NCBI GenBank assembly: GCA_026417195.1
Contig: JAOADS010000015.1
Coordinates: 1 to 20,207 of the forward strand
Direction: 5' to 3'
DNA: 20,207 bases
DNA from: Ignavibacteria bacterium
GTDB lineage: Bacteria > Bacteroidota > Ignavibacteria > Tepidaquicellales > OLB5
This document shows, piece after piece, positions 1 through 8,656 of this stretch (its first letter is position 1; each line of letters begins with the position of its first letter). Below the pieces are notes generated by a model that was not told the DNA's origin, did not search any database, and saw only the letters and a list, made by a program, of their open reading frames with translations. The position numbers were made by a program, and so were the translations under genes.

Positions 1-253
1 GGGTTTATGCAAGACAGTATCAAAAGAAACTGCTAAAAACAACATTACAGCAAACGTTATCTCACTTGGTTATTTTGATGCCGGTTTGCTTTATCAGATT
101 CCTGCCGAATTAAGGGAAAAGATCCGTGAATCCATCCCCAGAAACACTTTTGGAAATCCGAATGAAGTAGCAGAATGTATAAGATATCTTTGCAGCGAAA
201 AATCCTCATATCTTACCGGTCAGTCAATTAACCTCAACGGCGGATTATATTAA
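1..253 (+). CDS. Short-chain dehydrogenase/reductase (FabG-like), C-terminal fragment
   Basis: The gene is cut by the left edge. The frame is open from base 2 to the TAA at 251-253 and leaves 83 residues. These match the C-terminal third of a classical SDR: an 'NITANVISLGYFDAGL' segment (the place of the usual N-x-I-x-PG-x-xxT stretch), then 'NPNEVAECIRYLCS', then the closing 'SSYLTGQSINLNGGLY', which corresponds to the family's S-x-x-TGQ-x-xx-x-x-GG tail. The Rossmann nucleotide-binding motif and the catalytic YxxxK lie outside the window. The usual role is NAD(P)-dependent oxidation or reduction of a small substrate. Its place at the head of a glycan cluster suggests a sugar or nucleotide-sugar ketoreductase, but the substrate cannot be read. 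Its stop overlaps the next ATG (TAATG), so the two genes are probably co-transcribed and translationally coupled. Confidence 0.85.
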   Translation, partial: GLCKTVSKETAKNNITANVISLGYFDAGLLYQIPAELREKIRESIPRNTFGNPNEVAECIRYLCSEKSSYLTGQSINLNGGLY

Positions 254-2208
254 TGTGTGGTATAAACGGAATAATTTCCGCTGAAGACAACATAAAGTTT
301 AAAATTATAGAAATGAATTCCCTTCTGAAACACAGGGGACCTGATGATGAAGGTTATATTGCAATAGACTCAGAATCTAATAATTACCTGAATTTATCCG
401 GAAGTGATACAGTATCATCTTTGAGTTATCTTATGCCGGATATAAGATCACTAAGTCAGCTTCCGGGCAATGTTGTGATGGGACACAGGAGACTTGCAAT
501 TATTGATCTCTCTGAAAAAGGTCATCAACCAATGAAAGATTCAGAAGGAAAGGCCTGGATTGTTTATAATGGTGAAATCTATAACTACATTGAACTTAGA
601 TATCAGCTAATCTCACTTGGTTATAAGTTTACAACTAATACTGATACTGAAGTAATTTTAAACGCATACCTTCACTGGGGAGTTGACTGTTTAAATAAAT
701 TTAACGGAATGTGGGCATTTGCAATCTGGGATACGGAAAAAAAATATCTTTTTGCTTCAAGAGACAGATTCGGAGTAAAACCGTTCTATTACAGATTTGA
801 TCAAAACTCGTTTATATTTTCATCAGAGATAAAACCACTTGTAATCTTTGATAAAGAACTTTCAATCAATAATGATATCATACCTTTTTACATACTGTAT
901 GGTAACAGATTAAACACCGCTGAAACATATTTCAAAAAAATATTCTCTCTTCAGCCTTCACATTATCTCATTTACAACTGCGGGAATCTCAACATAAAAA
1001 GATATTACGATATACCCGTGCAACCATGCCACTCATCCGAACCGGAATTAAAAAATAAACTTAAAGAAATTCTTGAGGATTCCGTAAAAATCAGATTCAG
1101 AAGTGATGCCGAAGTTGGTACCTGTTTGAGCGGAGGTTTCGATTCTTCGTCAATAGTTGCCCTGTCGCCGTCTGATCTAAGGCTTAATACTTTCTCTGCT
1201 GTTTGGGATGAACCTGAATGTGATGAATCTTTTTATATTGACCTGGTTAACGAAAAGTATGGATGCATATCAAATAAAGTGAAGCCTTCGCCTGAAGAAT
1301 TCGAAAAAACATTTTATGAAATTTGCTTCTATCAGGAAATCCCGTCTGAGGGACCGGGTTTATATCCTCAATGGTATGTAATGAAATCAGCTCAAGGCAA
1401 AGTAAAAGTATTACTTGACGGGCAAGGGGGAGATGAAATATTCGGTGGATATTTTCATTCCGGAGCTTATCTGAGAAGTCTTCTTAAAGACGGAAGTCTC
1501 CATGAAATTATCAGTAACATCAAATATTACATCAATTTTCTAAACAAGGAAGGAATTCATTCCTTCACGGGATGGCTTTTTCCGAAATTTTACAACAGGA
1601 TAGTAAGAATGCGAAAAGCTGGCAGAAACCTGATACTAAGAAAAGATATTTTACAATCTGTAGATAAGGACTTATTGGCATTTGATGCTGAACCACCTGA
1701 TAAATTTCCATCTTATCTGAATAATCTTTCATACCATTTCATAACAAAACTTACTCTTCCGACACTATTGCATTACGAGGACCGTTCATCTATGGCTCAT
1801 TCTATTGAAAGCAGAGAACCTTTTCTTGATTACAGGCTCGTTGAATTTGGAGTTAACCTTGCTCCGGAATTTCTATGCAATTTAAACGACTCACGCCCAC
1901 TATTCAGGAAATCTTTATCTCCGTACCTTCCTGAAGAAATAGTGCAGAGAAAAGATAAACTTGGTTTTCCAACTCCTTTTAAAAACTGGACTAAAACAAT
2001 AATCAAAAATTACATCACAGAGACTTTCTCATCAAGTGATAACAGAGTATTCGACTACATAGATAGAGATATACTCGGAAAAAATTTAAGTGACCACTTT
2101 GATAACAAATGTGATTACAGCTGGGAAATATGGAGACTTCTGAGCCTTAGTAAGTTTTTAGAAATCTACTCCCGACCCGATAATTTAAAATCCCAACTGG
2201 ATGATTAA
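253..2208 (+). CDS. asnB: Asparagine synthase (glutamine-hydrolysing)-type amidotransferase, AsnB1
   Basis: A 651-residue class II glutamine amidotransferase fused to an AMP-forming synthetase. Met1 is followed by Cys2 (MCGINGII), the N-terminal nucleophile that releases ammonia from glutamine. HRGPDDEGY (about 28-36), GHRRLAIIDLS (77-87) and YNGEIYNY (105-112) line the glutaminase site. The synthetase domain has the PP-loop SGGFDSS (293-299) and the DGQGGDEIFGGY block (389-400). A segment of about 35 residues (roughly 38-76) lies between HRGPD and GHRRL and is absent from the second AsnB at 6782. Inside a polysaccharide cluster such proteins often amidate a sugar carboxylate or an activated intermediate rather than aspartate; that role is inferred. 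The ATG overlaps the upstream stop by one base, and the gene overlaps the next by 8 bp. The family is secure and the acceptor unknown. Confidence 0.93.
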   Translation: MCGINGIISAEDNIKFKIIEMNSLLKHRGPDDEGYIAIDSESNNYLNLSGSDTVSSLSYLMPDIRSLSQLPGNVVMGHRRLAIIDLSEKGHQPMKDSEGKAWIVYNGEIYNYIELRYQLISLGYKFTTNTDTEVILNAYLHWGVDCLNKFNGMWAFAIWDTEKKYLFASRDRFGVKPFYYRFDQNSFIFSSEIKPLVIFDKELSINNDIIPFYILYGNRLNTAETYFKKIFSLQPSHYLIYNCGNLNIKRYYDIPVQPCHSSEPELKNKLKEILEDSVKIRFRSDAEVGTCLSGGFDSSSIVALSPSDLRLNTFSAVWDEPECDESFYIDLVNEKYGCISNKVKPSPEEFEKTFYEICFYQEIPSEGPGLYPQWYVMKSAQGKVKVLLDGQGGDEIFGGYFHSGAYLRSLLKDGSLHEIISNIKYYINFLNKEGIHSFTGWLFPKFYNRIVRMRKAGRNLILRKDILQSVDKDLLAFDAEPPDKFPSYLNNLSYHFITKLTLPTLLHYEDRSSMAHSIESREPFLDYRLVEFGVNLAPEFLCNLNDSRPLFRKSLSPYLPEEIVQRKDKLGFPTPFKNWTKTIIKNYITETFSSSDNRVFDYIDRDILGKNLSDHFDNKCDYSWEIWRLLSLSKFLEIYSRPDNLKSQLDD

Positions 2209-3379
2209 ATTCATCTATAAATCTCAGACCTTCCGAACAATAATTCCTGTTACTATCATTTTGATTGTAATTACATTAATCTTAACAACGTTATTTGATT
2301 TGGTCTGGCAGACAAAAGCCTCATTCCCCATAATAAATCTCAACGATGTTTACAGACCACCTGTCTCCTATGATAACATAACAAGACTAAACATAAAATT
2401 AATTGATTTAAATAAAGTAGCCATAGAAGCTAATAAAAAATTTTATACTCTGAACAACAAAAAAAATCATGATTATTATGACACGATTCCCTTAATACTT
2501 CCCCAGGGTAAAATCGAGCAGATAAACAAAATATATCTGGTATTTGAAGACAAAGAAGAGGCAGATTCAATATATATTACCGTTTCCGGTTCAGATAATC
2601 CCGCTTCTTTTTACAAGCAGATATTTTACTCATCTGTTAATATAGAAAAACTCAATAAGTTCTCTGACAAAACTGATGATTTCAGGATAAGTTTCAGTAA
2701 TCTTGTCAGTAAAGATTTACTGGATAACAATGATTCTCTTATCAAGCTAACATTCAAAGACTTCAATGAAAGCAAAGATTCTCTGAAACTAACAGATTGT
2801 GGAACAAACTGTAATTTTTTTAAAGAAATTGCTGATAAAAACGGTCTGCCGTGTAGAATTATCAGCCTTCAGGGAGGAGATCAGATTGAAACGGGTTTCA
2901 ATGACTTTGTTGGTTATCCACAACATGTAATATGTGAAATTTACTCATCACTTCATAAAAAGTGGTACGTTGTTGACCCTACCTATGGTCTTACCTTTAA
3001 ACTCAAAGGCAGTCAAATTTATCTTAATGCTGCAGAAATAAACAGTCACTATACATTTAACACAGACCATAATCTTGAGCAGGACTCAGTTCTTTTTACA
3101 AAACGTACTACACTTGGCAGAGACTACTTTAAATTTTATGAGAATATATACTTCTTACAAAAAAGGGATAATGTCTTACTTAACAGATTCATGAAGTTCT
3201 TATATAAAAATTTCGACTACCACGTTTATCATTATTCAAATTATTATCCACCAGTGAGAAACGGCTTTTATTACTTCGGAATTAAGACATTTATGTATTT
3301 CATTATAATAATTCTTTACGTAAATTCGGTAATTATAATTCTTATAAAAAGATTATATCTTGTAAAAAAGCCACGTTAA
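2201..3379 (+). CDS. Membrane-anchored transglutaminase-like protein
   Basis: A 392-residue protein with a hydrophobic N-terminal segment (about 13-32) and a second near the C-terminus (about 363-382). The long middle part is therefore probably extracytoplasmic or periplasmic. Residues about 197-265 resemble the transglutaminase-like core. 'DCGTNC' (Cys200 or Cys204) is followed by 'KNGLPCRII', the place of the usual GxPxR turn. 'YPQHVICEIY' supplies His242 and 'KWYVVDPTYG' supplies Asp259, completing a Cys-His-Asp triad in family order. Members are cysteine proteases, amidases, transglutaminases or inactive scaffolds; the reaction cannot be assigned here. Residues 50-190 match nothing I recognise. 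The start overlaps the end of asnB1 by 8 bp, which implies coupling. Family assignment rests on motifs only. Confidence 0.7.
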   Translation: MIKFIYKSQTFRTIIPVTIILIVITLILTTLFDLVWQTKASFPIINLNDVYRPPVSYDNITRLNIKLIDLNKVAIEANKKFYTLNNKKNHDYYDTIPLILPQGKIEQINKIYLVFEDKEEADSIYITVSGSDNPASFYKQIFYSSVNIEKLNKFSDKTDDFRISFSNLVSKDLLDNNDSLIKLTFKDFNESKDSLKLTDCGTNCNFFKEIADKNGLPCRIISLQGGDQIETGFNDFVGYPQHVICEIYSSLHKKWYVVDPTYGLTFKLKGSQIYLNAAEINSHYTFNTDHNLEQDSVLFTKRTTLGRDYFKFYENIYFLQKRDNVLLNRFMKFLYKNFDYHVYHYSNYYPPVRNGFYYFGIKTFMYFIIIILYVNSVIIILIKRLYLVKKPR

Positions 3380-3400
3380 ATGGTTTGAATATAATGATTA

Positions 3401-4582
3401 ATGCAGAAAATTATCATATTAACCTTTAATTATGAACCTGCCAACTTCCCTAAAGAACCCGGTGATGATAACAGATTTTTCACATATGGCTTTGGAAGTA
3501 ATTTCGGCAGATTACTGAATAAATATCTTAAAGGTTATGAAATAGAAATATGGAGGCTCGATAGTTATTGCTGTGGGAAATATCATGAAAAGAAAATTGA
3601 CAACATAAGATACAGAGTATTCCGTTCCAAGCTGATTTGCAAGTTTTTACATCTGTCAATTCCCTATCTGAAAGAACTAAAAAATGAAAGAGAGTATTCA
3701 GATCCCGTGTTTATCGTCATACACACTCATAACTGGCATACATATCAGGTCCTCTTCAATCTGAAAGACTCAAAAATCATCACCACTCACCACGGAGAAT
3801 GGTCACCTTTTTTCATTTCAGAAACTTCTACAGGATTAAGAAAAATAAAGGCTTTAATAGAAGCTGTAATTGAAAAAGCATTGTTAAAAAGAGTTAGTTT
3901 TTTTCATATATGCGATTACAATCAGATAAATTACCTTGAAAAAGCAGTAAAAAAAATCAGATATGGCATATTTTCAACCGGAGTAGATATTGAAAAATTC
4001 AGACCTCTACCCAAAACGGAAGCACGAAAAGAATTAGGACTTGATAATAATTCAAAGTATATATTATATGTGGGTAAACTCTATAAATATAAGCAGGCAG
4101 ATAAACTAATTGAAATCTGGAAAGACATTAAACAGCAAATGCCTGAAACTGAACTCTTAATAGTAGGTAATGAATCCCCTGACAGATGGGGAGAAGAATA
4201 TTATGAACTTGCTTTAAAGAGCGGTGCAAGGTTGTTCGGAAGAGTACTTAACACCGAGCTGTACAAATATTATTCAGCTGCTGATGTTTACGTGTTGCTT
4301 GCCTTAAGGGAAGATTACTTCGGCGGCACAGGTATAGCACCACTTGAAAGCCTCGCTTGCAATACACCCGTCGTGTCATATTCCATGAGAAACTATATAG
4401 GTGACAATTTAAATGAGATATGCGAATGCCCGTCAACTCTTGAAGAATACAGGGACGCCATTCTAAAAGTTTTACAAAATCCGGACAAATATAAAAACAT
4501 GAGAGAAAGCATAATAAAATATTACTCTTATAAGAAAGTGGCCGAAAGAACAGAACAAGCAATAAAAACTGTAATTAACTAA
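3401..4582 (+). CDS. Glycosyltransferase family 4 (GT-B fold)
   Basis: A 393-residue GT-B glycosyltransferase, predicted to move a sugar from a nucleotide donor to a lipid-linked oligosaccharide at the inner face of the cytoplasmic membrane. The N-terminal half has the acceptor-side motif 'VIHTHNWHTY' (about 106-115) and 'ITTHHGEWSP'. The C-terminal half starts at 'STGVDIEKFRP' (192-202), the standard GT4 linker. It continues with 'ILYVGKLYKYK' (221-231), 'ELLIVGNESP' (251-260), 'ARLFGRV' and the donor-binding 'GGTGIAPLESLACNTPVV' around Glu316. The usual E-x7-E is altered: the position eight residues before Glu316 is Gly308, and the nearest acids are Glu304 and Asp305. The gene follows the transglutaminase-like gene after 21 bp and precedes the epimerase by 7 bp. 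Donor and linkage cannot be predicted. Confidence 0.9.
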   Translation: MQKIIILTFNYEPANFPKEPGDDNRFFTYGFGSNFGRLLNKYLKGYEIEIWRLDSYCCGKYHEKKIDNIRYRVFRSKLICKFLHLSIPYLKELKNEREYSDPVFIVIHTHNWHTYQVLFNLKDSKIITTHHGEWSPFFISETSTGLRKIKALIEAVIEKALLKRVSFFHICDYNQINYLEKAVKKIRYGIFSTGVDIEKFRPLPKTEARKELGLDNNSKYILYVGKLYKYKQADKLIEIWKDIKQQMPETELLIVGNESPDRWGEEYYELALKSGARLFGRVLNTELYKYYSAADVYVLLALREDYFGGTGIAPLESLACNTPVVSYSMRNYIGDNLNEICECPSTLEEYRDAILKVLQNPDKYKNMRESIIKYYSYKKVAERTEQAIKTVIN

Positions 4583-4589
4583 AAAATCA

Positions 4590-5582
4590 ATGCCTGACAT
4601 AAAAGGGAAAAAAATACTTGTAATAGGTGGAGCTGGTTTTATAGGCTCACATGTAGTTGATCAGTTATTGAAAGAAGATATTGAAAGGTTAATAATATAT
4701 GACAATTTCGCAAGAGGAACTGCTGATAATTTAGAGCAGGCACTTAAAGACCCTCGTGCTAGGGTATTTGAAGCCGGCGGAGATATATTACAGACTGATA
4801 TATTAAACTCTGCTATGAAAGATTGTAATATGGTTATACATCTTGCAGCTCTCTGGCTCTTACAATGTCATGAATATCCCCGTTCCGCTTTTGAGGTAAA
4901 CATAAAAGGAACCTATAACGTACTTGAAGCCTGCAGGGATAATAAAATAGAAAGACTTGTTTATTCTTCCTCTGCATCAGTTTACGGTGATGCTGTTGAA
5001 GAACCAATGACGGAGTCTCATCCATTTAACAATAAAACCTTTTACGGTGCCACCAAAATCGCCGGAGAGGCAATGGCAAGGGCTTTCTTTCACAGATACG
5101 GACTGAATTATGTAGGTTTAAGATATATGAATGTTTACGGTCCCAGACAGGACTATAAAGGTGCTTACATAGCTGTAATAATGAAAATACTTGACAACCT
5201 TGATGATGGCAAACCACCAGTAGTGTATGGTGACGGTTCACAGGCATATGATTTTATATACGTGGAAGATGCTGCCAAAGCGAACCTCTGTGCTCTTAAA
5301 GCAGATACTGTTGATGAATTCTATAACGTAGGAACAGGAATCAAAACTACAATCAGAGAACTGACAGAAACAGTTCTTTCGCTCTACGGAAGTAATCTTC
5401 AGATCCAGTATAATCCCGCTGGTCAGACATTTGTAAAAAACAGGATCGGCTCAACTGAAAAAGCAGAAAAAGAAATAGGATTTAAAGCTGAAACACCGCT
5501 CAAGGAAGGTCTTCAGAGATTAATATCATGGAGAAAAAAACACAAGGAGAAATTCGGAAACAGATGGAAACTTTTTGAATAA
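4590..5582 (+). CDS. NAD-dependent nucleotide-sugar epimerase (extended SDR)
   Basis: A 330-residue extended SDR, the usual length for UDP-glucose 4-epimerase-type enzymes. The N-terminal Rossmann motif is GGAGFIGSH (about 13-21), followed by 'IIYDNFARGT', where the acid after the second strand selects NAD. The catalytic residues appear in 'SSSASVYGD' and in the YxxxK motif 'FYGATKIAGE'. 'LRYMNVYGPRQ' and 'VVYGDGSQAYDFIYVED' are substrate-side motifs of the family. The Ser-Ala-Ser-Val-Tyr motif is epimerase-like and lacks the Thr-Asp-Glu triplet of sugar 4,6-dehydratases, so epimerisation is more likely than dehydration. It probably feeds a nucleotide sugar to the aminotransferase or glycosyltransferases of this cluster. 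Its TAA overlaps the aminotransferase ATG (TAATG). The exact substrate is unknown. Confidence 0.9.
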   Translation: MPDIKGKKILVIGGAGFIGSHVVDQLLKEDIERLIIYDNFARGTADNLEQALKDPRARVFEAGGDILQTDILNSAMKDCNMVIHLAALWLLQCHEYPRSAFEVNIKGTYNVLEACRDNKIERLVYSSSASVYGDAVEEPMTESHPFNNKTFYGATKIAGEAMARAFFHRYGLNYVGLRYMNVYGPRQDYKGAYIAVIMKILDNLDDGKPPVVYGDGSQAYDFIYVEDAAKANLCALKADTVDEFYNVGTGIKTTIRELTETVLSLYGSNLQIQYNPAGQTFVKNRIGSTEKAEKEIGFKAETPLKEGLQRLISWRKKHKEKFGNRWKLFE

Positions 5583-6751
5583 TGAATATACCTATAAGTA
5601 AAATAAATTTCACAGAAGAAGATTATACGTATATAAGGAAACCTCTTGATAATGGCTGGATAGTTCAGGGAAAGTTTGTGCAGGAATTCGAGGAGAAATG
5701 GTCAGAATTTACTTCATCTGAAAATTCTGTCGCAGTCTCAAGCTGTACAACTGCTTTACATTTAAGTCTTTCTGCCCTGAATATAGGACCAGGTGATGAA
5801 GTTATAGTTCCTTCATTTACCTGGATCGCTACTGCTAATGCAGTTGAAGCTCTGAATGCAAAACCCGTATTTTGCGATATAGATCTGACAACTTACAACA
5901 TAGATCCCGATAAAATAGAAGAGCTAGTTAATTCAAATACAAAGTGTATTATCCCGGTTCACCTTTTCGGACTTGCAGCTGATATTGAAAAAATCATTAC
6001 AATTGCCGAAAAGTACAATCTCGCTGTAGTAGAAGATGCTGCCTGCGGATTCGGTAGCAAATACAAGGGCAAACATGTAGGTAATTTCGGAATCTGCGGA
6101 TGTTTCAGTTTTCACCCCCGTAAAGCCCTGACTACCGGAGAAGGAGGAATGATCACTACATCCAGTAAAAGCCTCTCTGAAAAATTACGCTCAATGCGGG
6201 ACCACGGAGCTGCAGTTTCAGATCTTCAGAGACATCTCGGCAGTAAGCCTTATCTGTTATCAGAGTTCCCTTACATGGGTTACAATTACCGGATGACAGA
6301 TATTCAGGCAGCTCTGGGATGTTCACAGATGAACAGGAAAGACGAGATATTAAGGATCAGAAAACTCTGGGCTGAAAGATACAACGAAGCATTTGAAGAA
6401 ATAGACTGGCTTGTCAAACCATTCATGCATCCCGACTACATTCACGGATATCAGGCTTATGTCTGTCTTTTCAGGCCTGAGGAGATCACTGAAAATAACG
6501 TAGAGAAAATTCATACTATGAGAAACTTCTTTATGGAATATCTTTCAAACAAGGGCATTTCAACCCGTCCCGGTACCCATGCAGTCCACATACAGAAATA
6601 TTACAGCGGGAAATATAAAATTACACCAGCGGATTATCTTAATTCCTATATCGCTGACAGATGCACTATAGCTTTTCCTCTCTACACTTCCATGACGGAA
6701 GAAGAGTTCGGATATATAGTAAGTTCAATCAGATCCTATGAACTCCCGTAA
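5582..6751 (+). CDS. DegT/DnrJ/EryC1/StrS-family PLP sugar aminotransferase
   Basis: A 389-residue PLP-dependent aminotransferase that would convert a keto nucleotide sugar to an amino sugar. The Schiff-base lysine is Lys181 in 'SFHPRKALTTGEGGM'. Asp152 in 'VVEDAACGFGS' should bind the PLP pyridine nitrogen, and His128 in 'IPVHLFG' matches the family. The N-terminal 'DNGWIVQG' and 'SSCTTALHLSL' are also typical, as are 'RDHGA' and 'YMGYNYRMTDIQAALG' later on. The length is normal. The family includes perosamine synthase and the Francisella O-antigen enzyme WbtI. The start overlaps the epimerase stop by one base, so the two are made together. An amino sugar from this step is a natural substrate for the formyltransferases downstream, although that link is inferred. 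Confidence 0.93.
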   Translation: MNIPISKINFTEEDYTYIRKPLDNGWIVQGKFVQEFEEKWSEFTSSENSVAVSSCTTALHLSLSALNIGPGDEVIVPSFTWIATANAVEALNAKPVFCDIDLTTYNIDPDKIEELVNSNTKCIIPVHLFGLAADIEKIITIAEKYNLAVVEDAACGFGSKYKGKHVGNFGICGCFSFHPRKALTTGEGGMITTSSKSLSEKLRSMRDHGAAVSDLQRHLGSKPYLLSEFPYMGYNYRMTDIQAALGCSQMNRKDEILRIRKLWAERYNEAFEEIDWLVKPFMHPDYIHGYQAYVCLFRPEEITENNVEKIHTMRNFFMEYLSNKGISTRPGTHAVHIQKYYSGKYKITPADYLNSYIADRCTIAFPLYTSMTEEEFGYIVSSIRSYELP

Positions 6752-6781
6752 GTATAAAACCAGTAATGTGATAATCAGAAA

Positions 6782-8656
6782 ATGTGTGGTATAGTTGGAA
6801 TATTCAACACAGACAAAAGCCCGGTATCTTTAACATTAATAAAGAAAATGACCGATATCCTCTCTCACAGAGGACCGGACGGTGAAGGTTACTGGTCTGA
6901 CGGAAATATCGGCCTCGGACACAGAAGACTTGCAATTATAGACTTGTCACCTTCAGGTAATCAGCCAATGCAGACGGAAGACGGAAATTTTATATTAACC
7001 TACAACGGAGAAATTTATAATTTCCTTAATATAAAAACAGAGCTTGAATCACTTGGTTATAAGTTTCATTCAAAAACAGATACGGAGGTTGTTCTCAAAT
7101 CCTGTCAGAACTGGGGAAACGGATCAGTGTTGAAATTTAACGGGATGTTTGCTTTTGCCCTGTGGAATAAAAAAGAACGTAAGCTCTTCCTAGCAAGAGA
7201 TCGCTACGGAATAAAACCCTTATATTATTATTTCAGAAACAACACATTTATCTTCTCCTCAGAAATAAAGGCAATACTTCTTCATCCCGAAGTATCAGCT
7301 GAAGTTTCTGTCCCAGCCCTAAATGAATATTTTTCCTTTCAGAACATTTTTACTGACCTTACGCTGTTTAAAGACATTAATATATTACCTCCGGCAACAA
7401 CATTAACAGTGAGTGAAGACGGCAAACTTGAATTTTCCAGATACTGGGATTTTGACTTCAGGGACGAAAACTCCAGATCAGATGAATTCTGCAGAAATGA
7501 ATTAATTAAACTGTTTGAACAGGCTGTTAACAGGCAGCTCATAAGCGATGTTGAGATCGGTTCCTATCTGAGCGGCGGAATAGATTCCGGTTCTATTACA
7601 TCAATAGCTGCCAAAAATTTCAAAAACCTTAAAACATTCACATGCGGATTCGACTTATCTTCTGCTTCAGGGCTTGAACTTGGGTTCGACGAGAGGGCGA
7701 AGGCTGAAATTCTTTCTAATCAGTACAAAACCGAACACTATGAAGTTGTACTCAAAGCTGGTGATATGGAAAGAGTTATGGGAGAGCTTATATGGCATCT
7801 TGAAGATCTTAGAATAGGACAATCATATCCCAATTATTATATCTCCAGACTAGCAAGTAAATTCGTAAAGGTTGTGCTTTCAGGTTCAGGTGGTGACGAG
7901 CTTTTTGCAGGTTATCCGTGGAGATATTACAGGGCTGTAGTGAACGATGACAGGGAACATTACATAGACAAGTATTACAGATACTGGCAGAGATTAATAC
8001 CAGATAGCCTTAAATCTGAATTCTATGTTCCTGAAGTTTACACTGAGGTACTGAATCATCCAACAAAGGAAGTTTTCAGGAATGTTTTGAAAGACAAGAC
8101 ATCTGAGATAATTACGCCTGAAGATTATGTTAATCTTTCCCTGTATTTTGAAAGTAAGACATTTCTGCACGGAATACTTCTGGTAGAAGATAAACTCAGT
8201 ATGGCTCACGGGCTTGAAACCCGTGTACCGTTTCTTGACAATGATCTAGCAGAATTTGCCATGAGGATTCCGGTGCATTATAAATTAAAGAACCTGAAAG
8301 AAATAATCAGAATAAATGAAAATGAACCGGGCGATAAGACAGAAAGATTTTATAATGAGACAAATGACGGGAAAATAATATTAAGACAGGCATTGAACAG
8401 ATACATGCCCGATTTATATACAAAGGGTATCAAACAGGGTTTCTCAGCTCCTGATGCAAGCTGGTTTAAAGGAGAAAGCATAGATTACATAAAGGACCTC
8501 CTGCTTAATAAAAATGCACGAATATATAATTATCTTCAGGCTCCGACAGTTCATAAACTGCTTAATGAACATTTCACGGGACAAACAAACAGAAGACTTT
8601 TGATATGGTCTTTGCTCTGCTTTGAATGGTGGAACAGAATATTCATAAAGTCATGA
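6782..8656 (+). CDS. asnB: Asparagine synthase (glutamine-hydrolysing)-type amidotransferase, AsnB2
   Basis: A 624-residue second AsnB homologue. Cys2 of MCGIVGIF is the glutaminase nucleophile. 'HRGPDGEGYW' (29-38), 'GHRRLAIIDLS' (46-56) and 'YNGEIYNF' complete the class II amidotransferase domain. The synthetase domain has PP-loop SGGIDSG (264-270) and 'SGSGGDELFAGY'. It lacks the ~35-residue insert of AsnB1 near residue 40. It carries instead an extra segment ('NENEPGDKTERFYNETNDG') before the C-terminal 'KQGFSAPDASWF'. The two proteins are therefore diverged paralogues and probably use different acceptors. The gene starts 30 bp after the aminotransferase, the longest gap but one in the glycan operon proper, and its stop overlaps the ATG of the formyltransferase (ATGA). 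A role in amidating a uronic acid or other carboxylate of the glycan is inferred from context. Confidence 0.93.
   Translation: MCGIVGIFNTDKSPVSLTLIKKMTDILSHRGPDGEGYWSDGNIGLGHRRLAIIDLSPSGNQPMQTEDGNFILTYNGEIYNFLNIKTELESLGYKFHSKTDTEVVLKSCQNWGNGSVLKFNGMFAFALWNKKERKLFLARDRYGIKPLYYYFRNNTFIFSSEIKAILLHPEVSAEVSVPALNEYFSFQNIFTDLTLFKDINILPPATTLTVSEDGKLEFSRYWDFDFRDENSRSDEFCRNELIKLFEQAVNRQLISDVEIGSYLSGGIDSGSITSIAAKNFKNLKTFTCGFDLSSASGLELGFDERAKAEILSNQYKTEHYEVVLKAGDMERVMGELIWHLEDLRIGQSYPNYYISRLASKFVKVVLSGSGGDELFAGYPWRYYRAVVNDDREHYIDKYYRYWQRLIPDSLKSEFYVPEVYTEVLNHPTKEVFRNVLKDKTSEIITPEDYVNLSLYFESKTFLHGILLVEDKLSMAHGLETRVPFLDNDLAEFAMRIPVHYKLKNLKEIIRINENEPGDKTERFYNETNDGKIILRQALNRYMPDLYTKGIKQGFSAPDASWFKGESIDYIKDLLLNKNARIYNYLQAPTVHKLLNEHFTGQTNRRLLIWSLLCFEWWNRIFIKS

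Noticed and set aside
4248..4562. 104-residue open frame on the - strand within the GT4 gene
   Set aside because: It is antisense to a clear glycosyltransferase gene. No ribosome site or family motif was seen, so it is a shadow frame.
4590..5582. Sugar 4,6-dehydratase rather than epimerase
   Set aside because: The catalytic segment reads SSSASVYG and lacks the Thr-Asp-Glu triplet of dehydratases.
8626..8652. ATG at 8626 as the start of formyltransferase 1
   Set aside because: It would add nine residues before the first Rossmann strand, all inside asnB2. ATG 8653 forms the ATGA overlap seen at other junctions.
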